This document shows, piece after piece, positions 41,473-49,449 of a stretch of 64,000 nt of DNA. Under the pieces are notes generated by a model. The model saw nothing but the letters and a program-made list of their open reading frames with translations. It had not been told where the DNA came from and did not search any database. How positions within the stretch are numbered: the first letter of the stretch is position 1; every line of letters begins with the position of its first letter. The translations under genes and the position numbers were made by a program. The DNA comes from an uncultured Atopobiaceae bacterium (GTDB taxonomy: Bacteria; Actinomycetota; Coriobacteriia; Coriobacteriales; Atopobiaceae): NCBI GenBank assembly GCA_947625405.1, contig CANQOF010000007.1, forward strand, positions 1 through 64,000, given 5' to 3'.

Positions 41473-42624
41473 CTAGGCCTGCCACGCGAGCTCGCCCGCC
41501 ACGTAGGTGGCGAGGTGCTCCATGGAAGGCGAGAACACGCAGAGGTCGGCATCGCGACCGGGCATGATCTGCCCGCAGACGTCGTCCATCCCCGCGGAGC
41601 GCGCGGGGTTGAGAGTTGCCATCTGCACGGCCTCGGCCGGGCTCGCGATCCCCCAATCCACGACGTTCTTCACCGCATGATCGAGCTCGAGGATGGAGCC
41701 CGCGAGGTTGCCGCCGTCCTTCAGACGCGCCGTGCCGTTTGCCACCACGACGGGAAGCTCGCCGAGGTAGAAGTCGCCATCGGGCATCCCGCCCGCGCGC
41801 ATGCAGTCGGTGATGAGACACACGTGGTCGGTGCCCTTCGCGCGCATGACGATCTTCGCGGCCGCGGGATGCACGTGGTGGCCATCGCAGATGATCTCGG
41901 CGAAGGTCTCGGGCGTAAAGAGCGCGCAACCCACCATGCCCGGCTCACGGTGGTTGAGGCCGCTCATGCCGTTGTAGGTGTGCACGAAGAGGGTCGCGCC
42001 CGCGTCCACGCAGGCCTTCGCCTCCTCAAAGCTCGCGTCGGAGTGCGCGAGGCCCACGACGCATCCGAGCTCCACCGCCTTGGCGCAGAACTCCGCGGCG
42101 CCATGGCGCTCGGGCGCCACGTCGACCTTCACGACCTTGCCCGCGCAGCCGTCGATCCACTCCTCGAGGAGCTTCACGGATGGATCGAGGAGGTACGCGC
42201 CGTTTTGCGCGCCCTTGTGCTTTTCCGTGAAGAAGGGGCCCTCGAGATGCACACCCTCCACCTTCGCCGCGCGCGGCGCGTCCACGTGGTTGCCGATGAT
42301 CGCGCAGGCCTGGTCGAGCTCATCGGGGGACGCGGTGAGGGTCGTGGCGAGGAAGGACGTGGTGCCCGTCTGTGGGAGCGCCTCCGCCATGCTTGCGAGC
42401 GATTCCTCGCTGAGATCCATCACGTCGTGGTCGAGGAAGCCGTGGATGTGCACGTCCACGAGGCCGGGAGCCACCCAGGCGTCCTCGAGGTCGCGGATCT
42501 CCACGTCCTTCGGGGATTCCGCGGAATAGCCGACGATCGTGCGATCGCGCACTTCGAGATACCCGGGGCCAGCTGGGCCCGAGGGCAGGAAGAAGCGCCG
42601 TGCCCTTAGCGCGAAATGTGCCAT
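41473..42624 (-). CDS. nagA: N-acetylglucosamine-6-phosphate deacetylase
   Basis: A 383-residue amidohydrolase that removes acetate from GlcNAc-6-phosphate in amino-sugar catabolism and wall recycling. Metal and active-site elements: VAPGLVDVHIHGFLDHD, GVHLEGPFF with the metal-binding Glu, GLAHSDASF, HTYNGMSGLNHREPG, and LITDCMRAGGMPDG with the catalytic Asp. The length is normal. A ROK-family kinase gene ends 3 bp before its ATG, which suggests phosphorylation and deacetylation of amino sugars in one operon. No nagB is present in the window. Confidence 0.95.
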   Translation of the reverse strand: MAHFALRARRFFLPSGPAGPGYLEVRDRTIVGYSAESPKDVEIRDLEDAWVAPGLVDVHIHGFLDHDVMDLSEESLASMAEALPQTGTTSFLATTLTASPDELDQACAIIGNHVDAPRAAKVEGVHLEGPFFTEKHKGAQNGAYLLDPSVKLLEEWIDGCAGKVVKVDVAPERHGAAEFCAKAVELGCVVGLAHSDASFEEAKACVDAGATLFVHTYNGMSGLNHREPGMVGCALFTPETFAEIICDGHHVHPAAAKIVMRAKGTDHVCLITDCMRAGGMPDGDFYLGELPVVVANGTARLKDGGNLAGSILELDHAVKNVVDWGIASPAEAVQMATLNPARSAGMDDVCGQIMPGRDADLCVFSPSMEHLATYVAGELAWQA

Positions 42625-42627
42625 CGC

Positions 42628-43572
42628 CTACTGCGCCTTTCCCTTGCTGAGCGCCTGATAGGCGGCCCCGAGCGCGCCGGCGTCGTTTCCGAGCGAGGCG
42701 GGGAGGATCTGCGTGTTCTGGCACGCGGGGATGCTCCACTCCACGTAGTGTTCGCGCAGATAAGGCCCGAAGAGATCAAAGGCGCCGCTCATGCCGCCAC
42801 CGATGACGAACACGCCGGGGTCGATGGTCATGGCCACGTTCGAGAGGGCACGCGCAAGGTAGTGCGCGAGGTCGGCCACGGCGGCCGTCGCGGCGGCATC
42901 GCCCGCGCGCGCAGCCTCGAAGATCGGCAGCGCGTGGGCCTCGTGGTCGAGCTTCACGGGCTCCACGCCGAGAGAGGCGCAGTGCTCCTTGTAGTTCAGC
43001 ACGAGGCCGCGCGAGGAGGCGTACATCTCGAGGCAACCCCTGAGCCCGCAGTTGCACTGGCGCCCGTTCTCGACCACGTTCGTGTGGCCAAGCTCGCCGC
43101 CCGCGCCATGCGCCCCGACGACGATCTTGCCGTCGATGACGATGCCGCACCCCACGCCCGTGCCGAGCGTGATGAAGACGAGGTTCTTTGAACCGGCGCC
43201 CGCGCCCTTCCAGAGCTCGCCAAGGGCGGCGGCGTTCGCGTCGTTCACCGGCCAGATACCGCATCCGGGGAAGACCTTCGCGAGCTCGACCATGAGTCCC
43301 TCGAGGTCGAGCGAGATATTCGGGGCGTTCGTGAGCTTGTCCTCAGGCGAGACCACGCCCGGCACCGCGAGGCCCACGTCGGCCACGCGATCCGCGTCAT
43401 CGCCCGCCACCGCGAGGATCGATTGCGCCACCTTCGCGAGCTCATCCTCGGATTGCATGATGCCCGTGCGCACGGCGGTCTGCGAGATGATCTCGCCGTC
43501 CATGGAAATGAGCGCCGCCTTGACGGTGGTGCCTCCGATGTCGATGCCCACGAGCAGATCTTTTTCTGCCAT
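42628..43572 (-). CDS. ROK-family sugar kinase (glucokinase-like)
   Basis: A 314-residue ROK-family kinase. The ATP-binding loop is LLVGIDIGGTTVKAAL, the sugar-binding and catalytic part VNDANAAALGELWKG includes the Asp base, HGAGGELGHTNV follows, and the ROK zinc motif is CNCGLRGCLEMYAS. GVFVIGGGMSGA near the C-terminus completes the fold. Relatives phosphorylate glucose or N-acetylglucosamine/N-acetylmannosamine; the nagA neighbour favours an amino sugar, but this is inference. There is no N-terminal helix-turn-helix, so it is a kinase and not a repressor. The ATG at 43572 is preceded by AAGGGG at a longish distance. ddl ends 2 bp upstream. Confidence 0.92.
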   Translation of the reverse strand: MAEKDLLVGIDIGGTTVKAALISMDGEIISQTAVRTGIMQSEDELAKVAQSILAVAGDDADRVADVGLAVPGVVSPEDKLTNAPNISLDLEGLMVELAKVFPGCGIWPVNDANAAALGELWKGAGAGSKNLVFITLGTGVGCGIVIDGKIVVGAHGAGGELGHTNVVENGRQCNCGLRGCLEMYASSRGLVLNYKEHCASLGVEPVKLDHEAHALPIFEAARAGDAAATAAVADLAHYLARALSNVAMTIDPGVFVIGGGMSGAFDLFGPYLREHYVEWSIPACQNTQILPASLGNDAGALGAAYQALSKGKAQ

Positions 43573-43574
43573 CG

Positions 43575-44567
43575 CTACACGCCCCTTTCCATGGCCTTCT
43601 TCACGAGGCCGTCGACGAACTCCGAAAACGAGATCCCCGCCCCGTCGAGTGCCATGGGCACGAGCGAGGTCTCGGTCAGTCCCGGGAACACCTTGAGGTC
43701 GAGCACGAGCGGGCGATGCCCGTCCCACACCATGTCCACGCGCGCGAGGTCACGGCACTGGAACGCGCGGAAGACGAGGCGCGCGGCGGCCATGCAGGCC
43801 TCTTGGATATCGGCCTCCTCGTCCGCGTCGTCGGCGAGGTCGCCAGGGTTGGGCGGGCAGTAGTAGCGCACGGCGTCGGGATCCTGGCGCGCCTTCACGT
43901 CGAAGAAGCCCTCGAGCGGGCGGATCTCCACCGGGGGCAGCACAAGCTCGTTTCCCGGCGTGCCCATGACGGCGAGCGAGAGCTCCACGCCCTCCACCCA
44001 TTGTTGGATGACCACCACGTCGTCGAATGCGAGCGCGGCCATGATGGCCTCGCCGAGCTCGCCTTGGCCCTCGACCTTCGTGAGGCCCATCGCGCTCCCG
44101 CCCTTCGCGGGCTTTACCGCGAGCGGGAAGTCCACGCCGAGGCGCTTCGTCACGAGGTCGAGCGCCTTCGCGGCGCCGAGATCCTTGAAGGCGTCGAGCG
44201 GAAGGGCCACCTGGGGCGGCCATTTCACGACTGCCTCGTCCTCGACGCGCTGCATGATGAAGGGGAGCTCGGCCTTCGACCACGTCGTGCGGCAGACGGG
44301 CGGCGTCGATCCCACGTAGGGGATGCCGAGGAACTCGAGGAGCGCGGGCACCGCGCCGTCCTCGCCGCCCTTTCCGTGGAGGGCGACCCACGCCATGTCG
44401 GGCTTCTCTTCGCGAAGCGTGTCCACGAGGTGCTCGGTGGCGTCGAGCGGCAGCACGTCGTAGCCAAGGTGCTCGAGCGTGCGGCACACGTGGCGCCCGC
44501 TCGAGAGCGAGAAGGTCCGCTCGAAGGAGGAGCCGCCCATGATGACGGCGATCTTGGGTGTGGACAT
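43575..44567 (-). CDS. ddl: D-alanine-D-alanine ligase family protein
   Basis: A 330-residue ATP-grasp enzyme related to D-Ala-D-Ala ligase of peptidoglycan synthesis. Family elements: VIMGGSSFERTFSLSSG with the substrate Glu, ALHGKGGEDGAVPALLEFLG, VKPAKGGSAMGLTKV, and RVDMVWDGHRPLVL. The C-terminal metal loop, normally ending E-x-N-T-x-PG, is here VLDLKVFPGLTETS: the metal-binding Glu is Asp290 and the Asn is Lys292. The fold is otherwise complete, so it may be active with altered metal binding or may join other substrates. It lies in a run with nagA and the ROK kinase. Confidence 0.88.
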   Translation of the reverse strand: MSTPKIAVIMGGSSFERTFSLSSGRHVCRTLEHLGYDVLPLDATEHLVDTLREEKPDMAWVALHGKGGEDGAVPALLEFLGIPYVGSTPPVCRTTWSKAELPFIMQRVEDEAVVKWPPQVALPLDAFKDLGAAKALDLVTKRLGVDFPLAVKPAKGGSAMGLTKVEGQGELGEAIMAALAFDDVVVIQQWVEGVELSLAVMGTPGNELVLPPVEIRPLEGFFDVKARQDPDAVRYYCPPNPGDLADDADEEADIQEACMAAARLVFRAFQCRDLARVDMVWDGHRPLVLDLKVFPGLTETSLVPMALDGAGISFSEFVDGLVKKAMERGV

Positions 44568-44600
44568 CGTCGATCCCTTCCCCGGCGCGTGCGCCGGCTC

Positions 44601-45869
44601 TCAGCCCTCGAGGGGGTTTTCCGCAAGGACGCCCGCGTCGAGCATCGCGCGATAGAGCTCCATGCGCTCGTCGATCGCATCGGCGAGGCGGTGGATGGCC
44701 TCGCGGATGTTCTCGGGTGTCTCATAGGAGAAGTTCACGCGCATCGCCGAGCGCCCGCGACCATCGGGATAGCAGTTCGTGCCCGGCACATAGGCCACGC
44801 CCGCCTCGAGCGCCGTCGCGAGCATCTGCTCGGTGTCGAAGTAGGGCGGAAGCTCGATCCACAGGAAGAAGCCACCCTCCGGATTCGTCCACTTCGCCTC
44901 GGGCGGGAAGAACTCCTCGAGCGCGGCAATCATCGCATCCTTGCGCTCGCGATACTTCACCACCGTCTTGTCGAGCACGGCGCGCCAGTCCACATCATGG
45001 AAGTAGTGCTCGCAAAACACCTGGTTGTAGGCCGAGACGCAGAGCCCCGCGCCCTGGAGGCAGAGGTTGAGCTTCGCGAGGAGCGGCTTCGGCGCGATCA
45101 TCCACGCGAGGCGCAGGCCCGGAGCGAAGGTCTTCGACACGGTGCCGAGGTAGATCACGCTCTCATCCATGGCCTTCAGGCACGGCAGCGGCTCGCCTGA
45201 GAAGCGCAGGCGCCCATAGGGATCGTCTTCGATGACGGGCACATCCCACTCGTGGCTGAGCTCGAGGAGGCGCTTCCTGCGCTCGAGGCTCATGGTCACG
45301 CCCGCGGGGTTCTGGAAGTTCGGGATCACGTAGATGAACTTCGCCACGCCTTTGCCGAGCTCGGCAAGCTTGGCCTCGAGGAGGTCCATCCGCATGCCCT
45401 CCTCGTCGAGATCCACGACCTCGAACGTGGGCTCGTAGGCCGAGAAGGCCTGGAGCGCTCCGAGGTAGCTCGGGCCCTCGACGATGATGTGGTCTCCGGG
45501 GTTGATGAACACGCGGCCGATGAAGTCGAGCGCCTGCTGGGAGCCCTCGGTGAGGAAGACCTCGTCGGGGTCCACGTGGATGTCGAAGTCGCTCACGAGC
45601 TCGCACACGGTCTCGCGCATCTCCTGCCGCCCGTCCGAGCCGCCGTACTGGAGCGCCTTCAAGCCCTCCTCGAGGATGGCGCGCTTCGCGCACTCCGCCA
45701 CCTCGTCGAGTGGAAGCGACGAGATGTCCGGCATGCCGCCGGAAAGGCCGATCACGCCGGGGCGCGAGATGGCGGCGAAGAGGTCGCGCACGGCGCTTCG
45801 CCGAAGCGATTCGAGCCGCGTGGCGTAGAAGTCCTCGAATTCGTCGAACGCCAATCGTGAGCTGGGCAT
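44601..45869 (-). CDS. PLP-dependent aminotransferase (class I, 2-aminoadipate/MocR-like)
   Basis: A 422-residue fold-type I aminotransferase. Key features are LSGGMPDISSLPLDE, LQYGGSDGRQEMRE, TEGSQQALDFIGRV, IYVIPNFQNPAGVTMS with the Asn that contacts PLP, EDDPYGRLRFSG with the conserved Asp-Tyr, and GTVSKTFAPGLRLAW holding the Schiff-base Lys. There is no N-terminal GntR domain, so it is an enzyme and not a MocR regulator. The pattern suits 2-aminoadipate or aromatic/branched-chain aminotransferases. The ATG at 45869 follows AAAGGAG. The same strand continues with ddl 33 bp later. Confidence 0.9.
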   Translation of the reverse strand: MPSSRLAFDEFEDFYATRLESLRRSAVRDLFAAISRPGVIGLSGGMPDISSLPLDEVAECAKRAILEEGLKALQYGGSDGRQEMRETVCELVSDFDIHVDPDEVFLTEGSQQALDFIGRVFINPGDHIIVEGPSYLGALQAFSAYEPTFEVVDLDEEGMRMDLLEAKLAELGKGVAKFIYVIPNFQNPAGVTMSLERRKRLLELSHEWDVPVIEDDPYGRLRFSGEPLPCLKAMDESVIYLGTVSKTFAPGLRLAWMIAPKPLLAKLNLCLQGAGLCVSAYNQVFCEHYFHDVDWRAVLDKTVVKYRERKDAMIAALEEFFPPEAKWTNPEGGFFLWIELPPYFDTEQMLATALEAGVAYVPGTNCYPDGRGRSAMRVNFSYETPENIREAIHRLADAIDERMELYRAMLDAGVLAENPLEG

Positions 45870-45930
45870 GGGCGATCTCCTTTGCAAGGTCCGCGGACAC
45901 CGCCTGGAAAGGGGACGGCCCGCGTGGCCC

Positions 45931-45936
45931 ATTCTA
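45931..45936 (-). promoter_or_regulatory. Probable -10 element of the aminotransferase-ddl-nagA run
   Basis: TAGAAT on the minus strand lies about 60 bp before the aminotransferase ATG in a 160-bp gap after ricT. The -35 is not clear at normal spacing. Confidence 0.4.
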
Positions 45937-46029
45937 GTGAGCCGCGGGGCACGCGCTTGCGCCAAGATCGCAGGTGGCTCGGCTTGCGCGGGGCATGGAC
46001 GTGGCGAGGGAGTCGTGCGAGAGACGGGC

Positions 46030-47667
46030 TCAGTCTGCGCCCTCATGCGACGCGGCGTGGGTATCGCCGGCGGGGCGGCTGCGATGGCGACGACGTGCGC
46101 GTCCGGGCTTCTTGTCGCCCTCGGCGCTCGGCGAGGGATCGGCGGGCGAGGGCTTTTGCGAGCGCGGGCTCTCGCCCTGCGCCTGCGTGCCCTCGGAAGG
46201 CCTCGGCTTGCGGCCACCCCTCCTGCGGCGTGGCTTCTTCGGCTGATCGTCCTTGGCGTCTCCGCCCGCGTTCGAGTTGGCCGGGGGAGTGGCCTTGGCA
46301 CCCGCGTCCTGAGCTCCCGACGGCTTTTTCCTGCGCCTGCGGGAGCGTTTCTTCGGCGCTACCTCCGCGCCTTGCGCAGCGTCCTTCGGCGTCTCGCCGC
46401 GCACCTGCGTCGCTTCTTGGGCCTTGGCCTTGCCACGGCCACGACGCCTGCGGGAACGTCGATTCTTGGACGGTGCTCCGCTCTCCGCGCCCTCCGCGCT
46501 CGCGTCCCGCTCTCCCGTGCTCGCAACCCCTTCTTCGCGCGGGCCGCGCGTGGCCTTGCGGTGCCTGCGCTTTGCGCCGGAGCCCGCCGGGGCGGCCTCA
46601 TCCCGCGCTCGTCCGCTTTCCCCCGCGGCCTCTGCGCCACCGGGCCGACGGCGACGCTTCGACTTCTTGGCCGTCGCCTCGTCGAGGAGCATGTCCTCGG
46701 GCGCGAGGTATTCCTCGTTTTCGAGCTCCTCCTCGGCTTCTAGCTGAGCGAGGGCGAGGCGCACCTGCGCCGAATCGAGCGCTTCGAGCGCTTCGCGCGT
46801 CACGCAGTCCGGACGGCATACGCTGTGATTGCGCTCCGCCTGCTCACGCGCCTGCTCGCTCGCCTCCATGCAGGCGATGGGCACCTTGAACGACTTCGCG
46901 TTTTCCAGGCGAAGCGTCACGGCCTCGCGCGGCGTGTCGAGTTCCGTCACGCGCGCCTCGCCCATCGGCGTCTGCACGCGGGCGTTTCGCTTCGGCGCAC
47001 GGCTCTTGAAATCGCGATAGACGTCGTTTTCGTAGCGCAGGCAGCACATGAGGCGTCCGCACGCGCCACTTATCTTCGGCGAGGAGAGCGGGAGATCTTG
47101 ATCCTTGGCCATGCGAATCGTCACCGTGCCGAAGCCCTGGCCGAGCCTCGTGCAGCAGAACTCCTGGCCACAGTGCGCGATGCCGCCCATGATGGAGGAC
47201 TGTTCGCGCGGCCCAAGCTGGTGCATATCCACGCGCTGGTCGAGCTGGCGCGAGAGATCGCGCGCGAGCTCGCGGAAGTCCACGCGCCCCTCGCTCATGA
47301 AGTAGCAGACCACGCGTTCGAGCCCGAAGAGATACTCCACTCCCACGGGCTTCATCGGGAGCTCGTGCGCCGCCACCGCCTCCTGGAAGACGGGGAACGC
47401 GTCGCGCCCCTGCGCCTCGCGCTCGTCGGCCACGGCGTCGTCCTCGGGGGTGGAGAGGCGAAGGACCGGTGCGAGCGCCTCGCCGCCAAGCTCCCTGTCG
47501 AGCCGCTCGTCATCCCATTCCTCGGGCACGCCGGTGGCGATGCCGCGCTCCGTGCCGCGCGCCGTGGAGCAGATCACCGCGTCCCCGCGCCGTATCTCGA
47601 AGCCAGAGGCGTCGAACCAAAGATCACGCGCCGCGAAGGGGAATTTCACCGAGCAGACGGTTGCCAT
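46030..47667 (-). CDS. ricT: PSP1-domain protein RicT with long Arg-rich tail
   Basis: A 545-residue protein. Residues 1-290 are a PSP1/RicT (YaaT) domain: HCGQEFCCTRLGQGFGTV and GACGRLMCCLRYE carry the conserved Cys residues that help hold iron-sulfur clusters in the RicAFT complex, which stimulates RNase Y cleavage of mRNA. Residues from about 333 to the end form a low-complexity tail with repeated basic clusters (KKSKRRRR, NRRSRRRRGRGK, KKRSRRRRKK) spaced by Ala/Glu/Pro-rich stretches, resembling RNA-binding tails of RNase E. The start ATG overlaps the end of holB by 22 bp. This neighbourhood (tmk, holB, ricT) is conserved in Firmicutes too. Confidence 0.92.
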   Translation of the reverse strand: MATVCSVKFPFAARDLWFDASGFEIRRGDAVICSTARGTERGIATGVPEEWDDERLDRELGGEALAPVLRLSTPEDDAVADEREAQGRDAFPVFQEAVAAHELPMKPVGVEYLFGLERVVCYFMSEGRVDFRELARDLSRQLDQRVDMHQLGPREQSSIMGGIAHCGQEFCCTRLGQGFGTVTIRMAKDQDLPLSSPKISGACGRLMCCLRYENDVYRDFKSRAPKRNARVQTPMGEARVTELDTPREAVTLRLENAKSFKVPIACMEASEQAREQAERNHSVCRPDCVTREALEALDSAQVRLALAQLEAEEELENEEYLAPEDMLLDEATAKKSKRRRRPGGAEAAGESGRARDEAAPAGSGAKRRHRKATRGPREEGVASTGERDASAEGAESGAPSKNRRSRRRRGRGKAKAQEATQVRGETPKDAAQGAEVAPKKRSRRRRKKPSGAQDAGAKATPPANSNAGGDAKDDQPKKPRRRRGGRKPRPSEGTQAQGESPRSQKPSPADPSPSAEGDKKPGRARRRHRSRPAGDTHAASHEGAD

Positions 47668-48806
47668 AAGAGCTCCTTTAGGGAGAGGAAGAGCACCTGC
47701 AAGACGAGCACGGGCGTGGTCGAGCGATTGAGGTGGCGCGACGCCCGCGCGCACGAATCGAGCGCGGCGAGAAGCGACTCTCGGCCGCGGGATGCGAGCG
47801 CGGAGACGAGTTCCGTGGCATCTGCGTTGAGGGGCGCCTCTGAAGAGCCGGCACTGCACGCAAGCGCATCGCGAAGGATCGTTTCCACCACGCGCACCGC
47901 CTCGGCGAGCGCCCTGCGCTCGGTGGCCGACGCCGCGCGTTTCTTTCGATCCTCGATGGCCTGGCGCGCCGTGCGCGTGAGGAATTCGTCGAGCGAATCA
48001 TCCTCTTCGTCGCCGAGCACCTCGCCTCCCGCGGCGCCCGCGCGTGCGCGCGCCACGAGGTTCTCCGCAAGCGAAAGCGCACTCCAGTCACTCGGCGCCT
48101 CGGGGCTCGCGAGGAAGGCGCGGATGTCGTCCCGATTGGCTTGGCGCTCCGTGCTCTCGAGGAACCTCTTCGCCTGCTGCGCCGACGCGGCGATCGCGAG
48201 CGCCATCCGCGCGCGCTCCGGCGTCTCGCCCGAGAGGAGCGCACTCTCCGCCGCGCTCGGGTCCACCGCGGAAAACGGCACCACCGAGCAGCGGCTTCGG
48301 ATGGTTTGAAGCACGGAATCGGCAGAGGGGGCGCAGAGGATGAAGACGACGTCGGCCGCGGGCTCCTCAAGCGTCTTCAGGAGGGCGTTCGCCGCTTGGA
48401 CGCCGAGCGTATCGGCTTCCTTCACGATGTAGACCTTGCGAGGGGCTTCGATTGGCGTGAGCGCCGCGTCGGAGATCATCTCGTGCACTTGCTCAAGGAG
48501 GTAGCCGCGGGTGGCCGAGAGGGGCTCGAGCACCTTCACATCGGGGTGCGACCCATGATCGACCCGTGCGCACTGGACGCACTGGTCGTCTTCGGGGCAG
48601 CCCCCAAGGGGACAGACGAGCGCCTTCGCAAGCGCGAGCGCCGCGTCCTCCACGATGGCGTTTCCCGAGAAGAGATAGGCGTGGGAGATGCCCCGCGCGC
48701 CTCCCCGTGACGGGACGTCCGCGCGTTCCGCGTCGAGGGAACGCTCGAGATAGGCGAGCACGCGAGGCTGCCCCGCGAGCACTTCTTGAAGCGGAGCGCG
48801 CGTCAC
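47646..48806 (-). CDS. holB: DNA polymerase III delta' subunit
   Basis: A 386-residue clamp-loader delta' subunit. The N-terminal AAA+ domain includes HAYLFSGNAIVEDAALALAK without a functional Walker A, as expected for delta', a zinc module CPLGGCPEDDQCVQCARVDH, YIVKEADTLGVQAANALLKT and LEEPAADVVFILCA, with a sensor-like TIRSRCSVVPF. The C-terminal 150 residues are helical and variable. The start is GTG at 48806, overlapping the tmk stop as GTGA with GGAGGGAAG upstream. It works with the tau/gamma and delta subunits to load the beta clamp. Confidence 0.93.
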   Translation of the reverse strand: MTRAPLQEVLAGQPRVLAYLERSLDAERADVPSRGGARGISHAYLFSGNAIVEDAALALAKALVCPLGGCPEDDQCVQCARVDHGSHPDVKVLEPLSATRGYLLEQVHEMISDAALTPIEAPRKVYIVKEADTLGVQAANALLKTLEEPAADVVFILCAPSADSVLQTIRSRCSVVPFSAVDPSAAESALLSGETPERARMALAIAASAQQAKRFLESTERQANRDDIRAFLASPEAPSDWSALSLAENLVARARAGAAGGEVLGDEEDDSLDEFLTRTARQAIEDRKKRAASATERRALAEAVRVVETILRDALACSAGSSEAPLNADATELVSALASRGRESLLAALDSCARASRHLNRSTTPVLVLQVLFLSLKELLWQPSAR

Positions 48807-49432
48807 GAGCGCTTCCCTCCGAAACGTGTCCCGATGACCTCTGCCACCTGGGCGAACGTGTCATCCATGGAGCCGGAGGCGTCGATCACGCACATCCGAG
48901 TGCCCTCGGCCTCGGCAAGGGCGAGATAGGCCTTGCGCACCTTCTCGGCGAAGGCGTTCCCCTCGAGCTCGATGCGATCCGCCTCCTCGGCGCGCCTCCT
49001 CGCCGCCTCCTCGACGGGAAGGTCGAGGATGAAGGTGAGGTCGGGGACCACGCCAAGCGAGCCGAGCTCGTTCGCCTTCTGGATGAAACTCGCGTCGATG
49101 CGGCGGCCGCCGCCTTGGTAGGCCGTCGTGGAATCGAAGAAGCGATCGGCGATCACCCACGCACCGCGCAAAAGCGCCGGTCGTATGACCTCCGCCGCGA
49201 GCTGGGCGCGAGCCGCCTCGTAGAGCAGGAGCTCGCACTCCCTCGCCATCTCGAAGTTTTCCGGGTCGAGCAAAAGGGCGCGGATCTTCTCGGAGAGGCG
49301 GGTGGAGCCGGGGTCGCGTACGAGCACGACCTCAACGCCAATTTTTCCGCAGACTTCCGCAAGGTGCGCGGCATGGGTGGACTTGCCGCAGCCGTCGATC
49401 CCTTCGAAGCTCACGAATCGCCCGTGCGCCAT
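48803..49432 (-). CDS. tmk: Thymidylate kinase
   Basis: A 209-residue dTMP kinase. The P-loop is FVSFEGIDGCGKSTHA, the DRX motif is in VIADRFFDSTTAYQGGGR, and the lid region contains RRRAEEADRIE. VLVRDPGSTRLSE replaces the common TREPGGT with RDPGST, still in line with the family. The ATG at 49432 follows GGGAGGTGG; it starts 17 bp after the topA stop. holB follows with a GTGA overlap. The enzyme makes dTDP for DNA synthesis. Confidence 0.95.
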   Translation of the reverse strand: MAHGRFVSFEGIDGCGKSTHAAHLAEVCGKIGVEVVLVRDPGSTRLSEKIRALLLDPENFEMARECELLLYEAARAQLAAEVIRPALLRGAWVIADRFFDSTTAYQGGGRRIDASFIQKANELGSLGVVPDLTFILDLPVEEAARRRAEEADRIELEGNAFAEKVRKAYLALAEAEGTRMCVIDASGSMDDTFAQVAEVIGTRFGGKRS

Positions 49433-49449
49433 GTCCACCTCCCTCAAGC

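Noticed and set aside
46130-46670. Repeated Arg-rich coding considered as a DNA repeat array
   Set aside because: The repetition is at the level of amino-acid composition; DNA units are not conserved in length or sequence.
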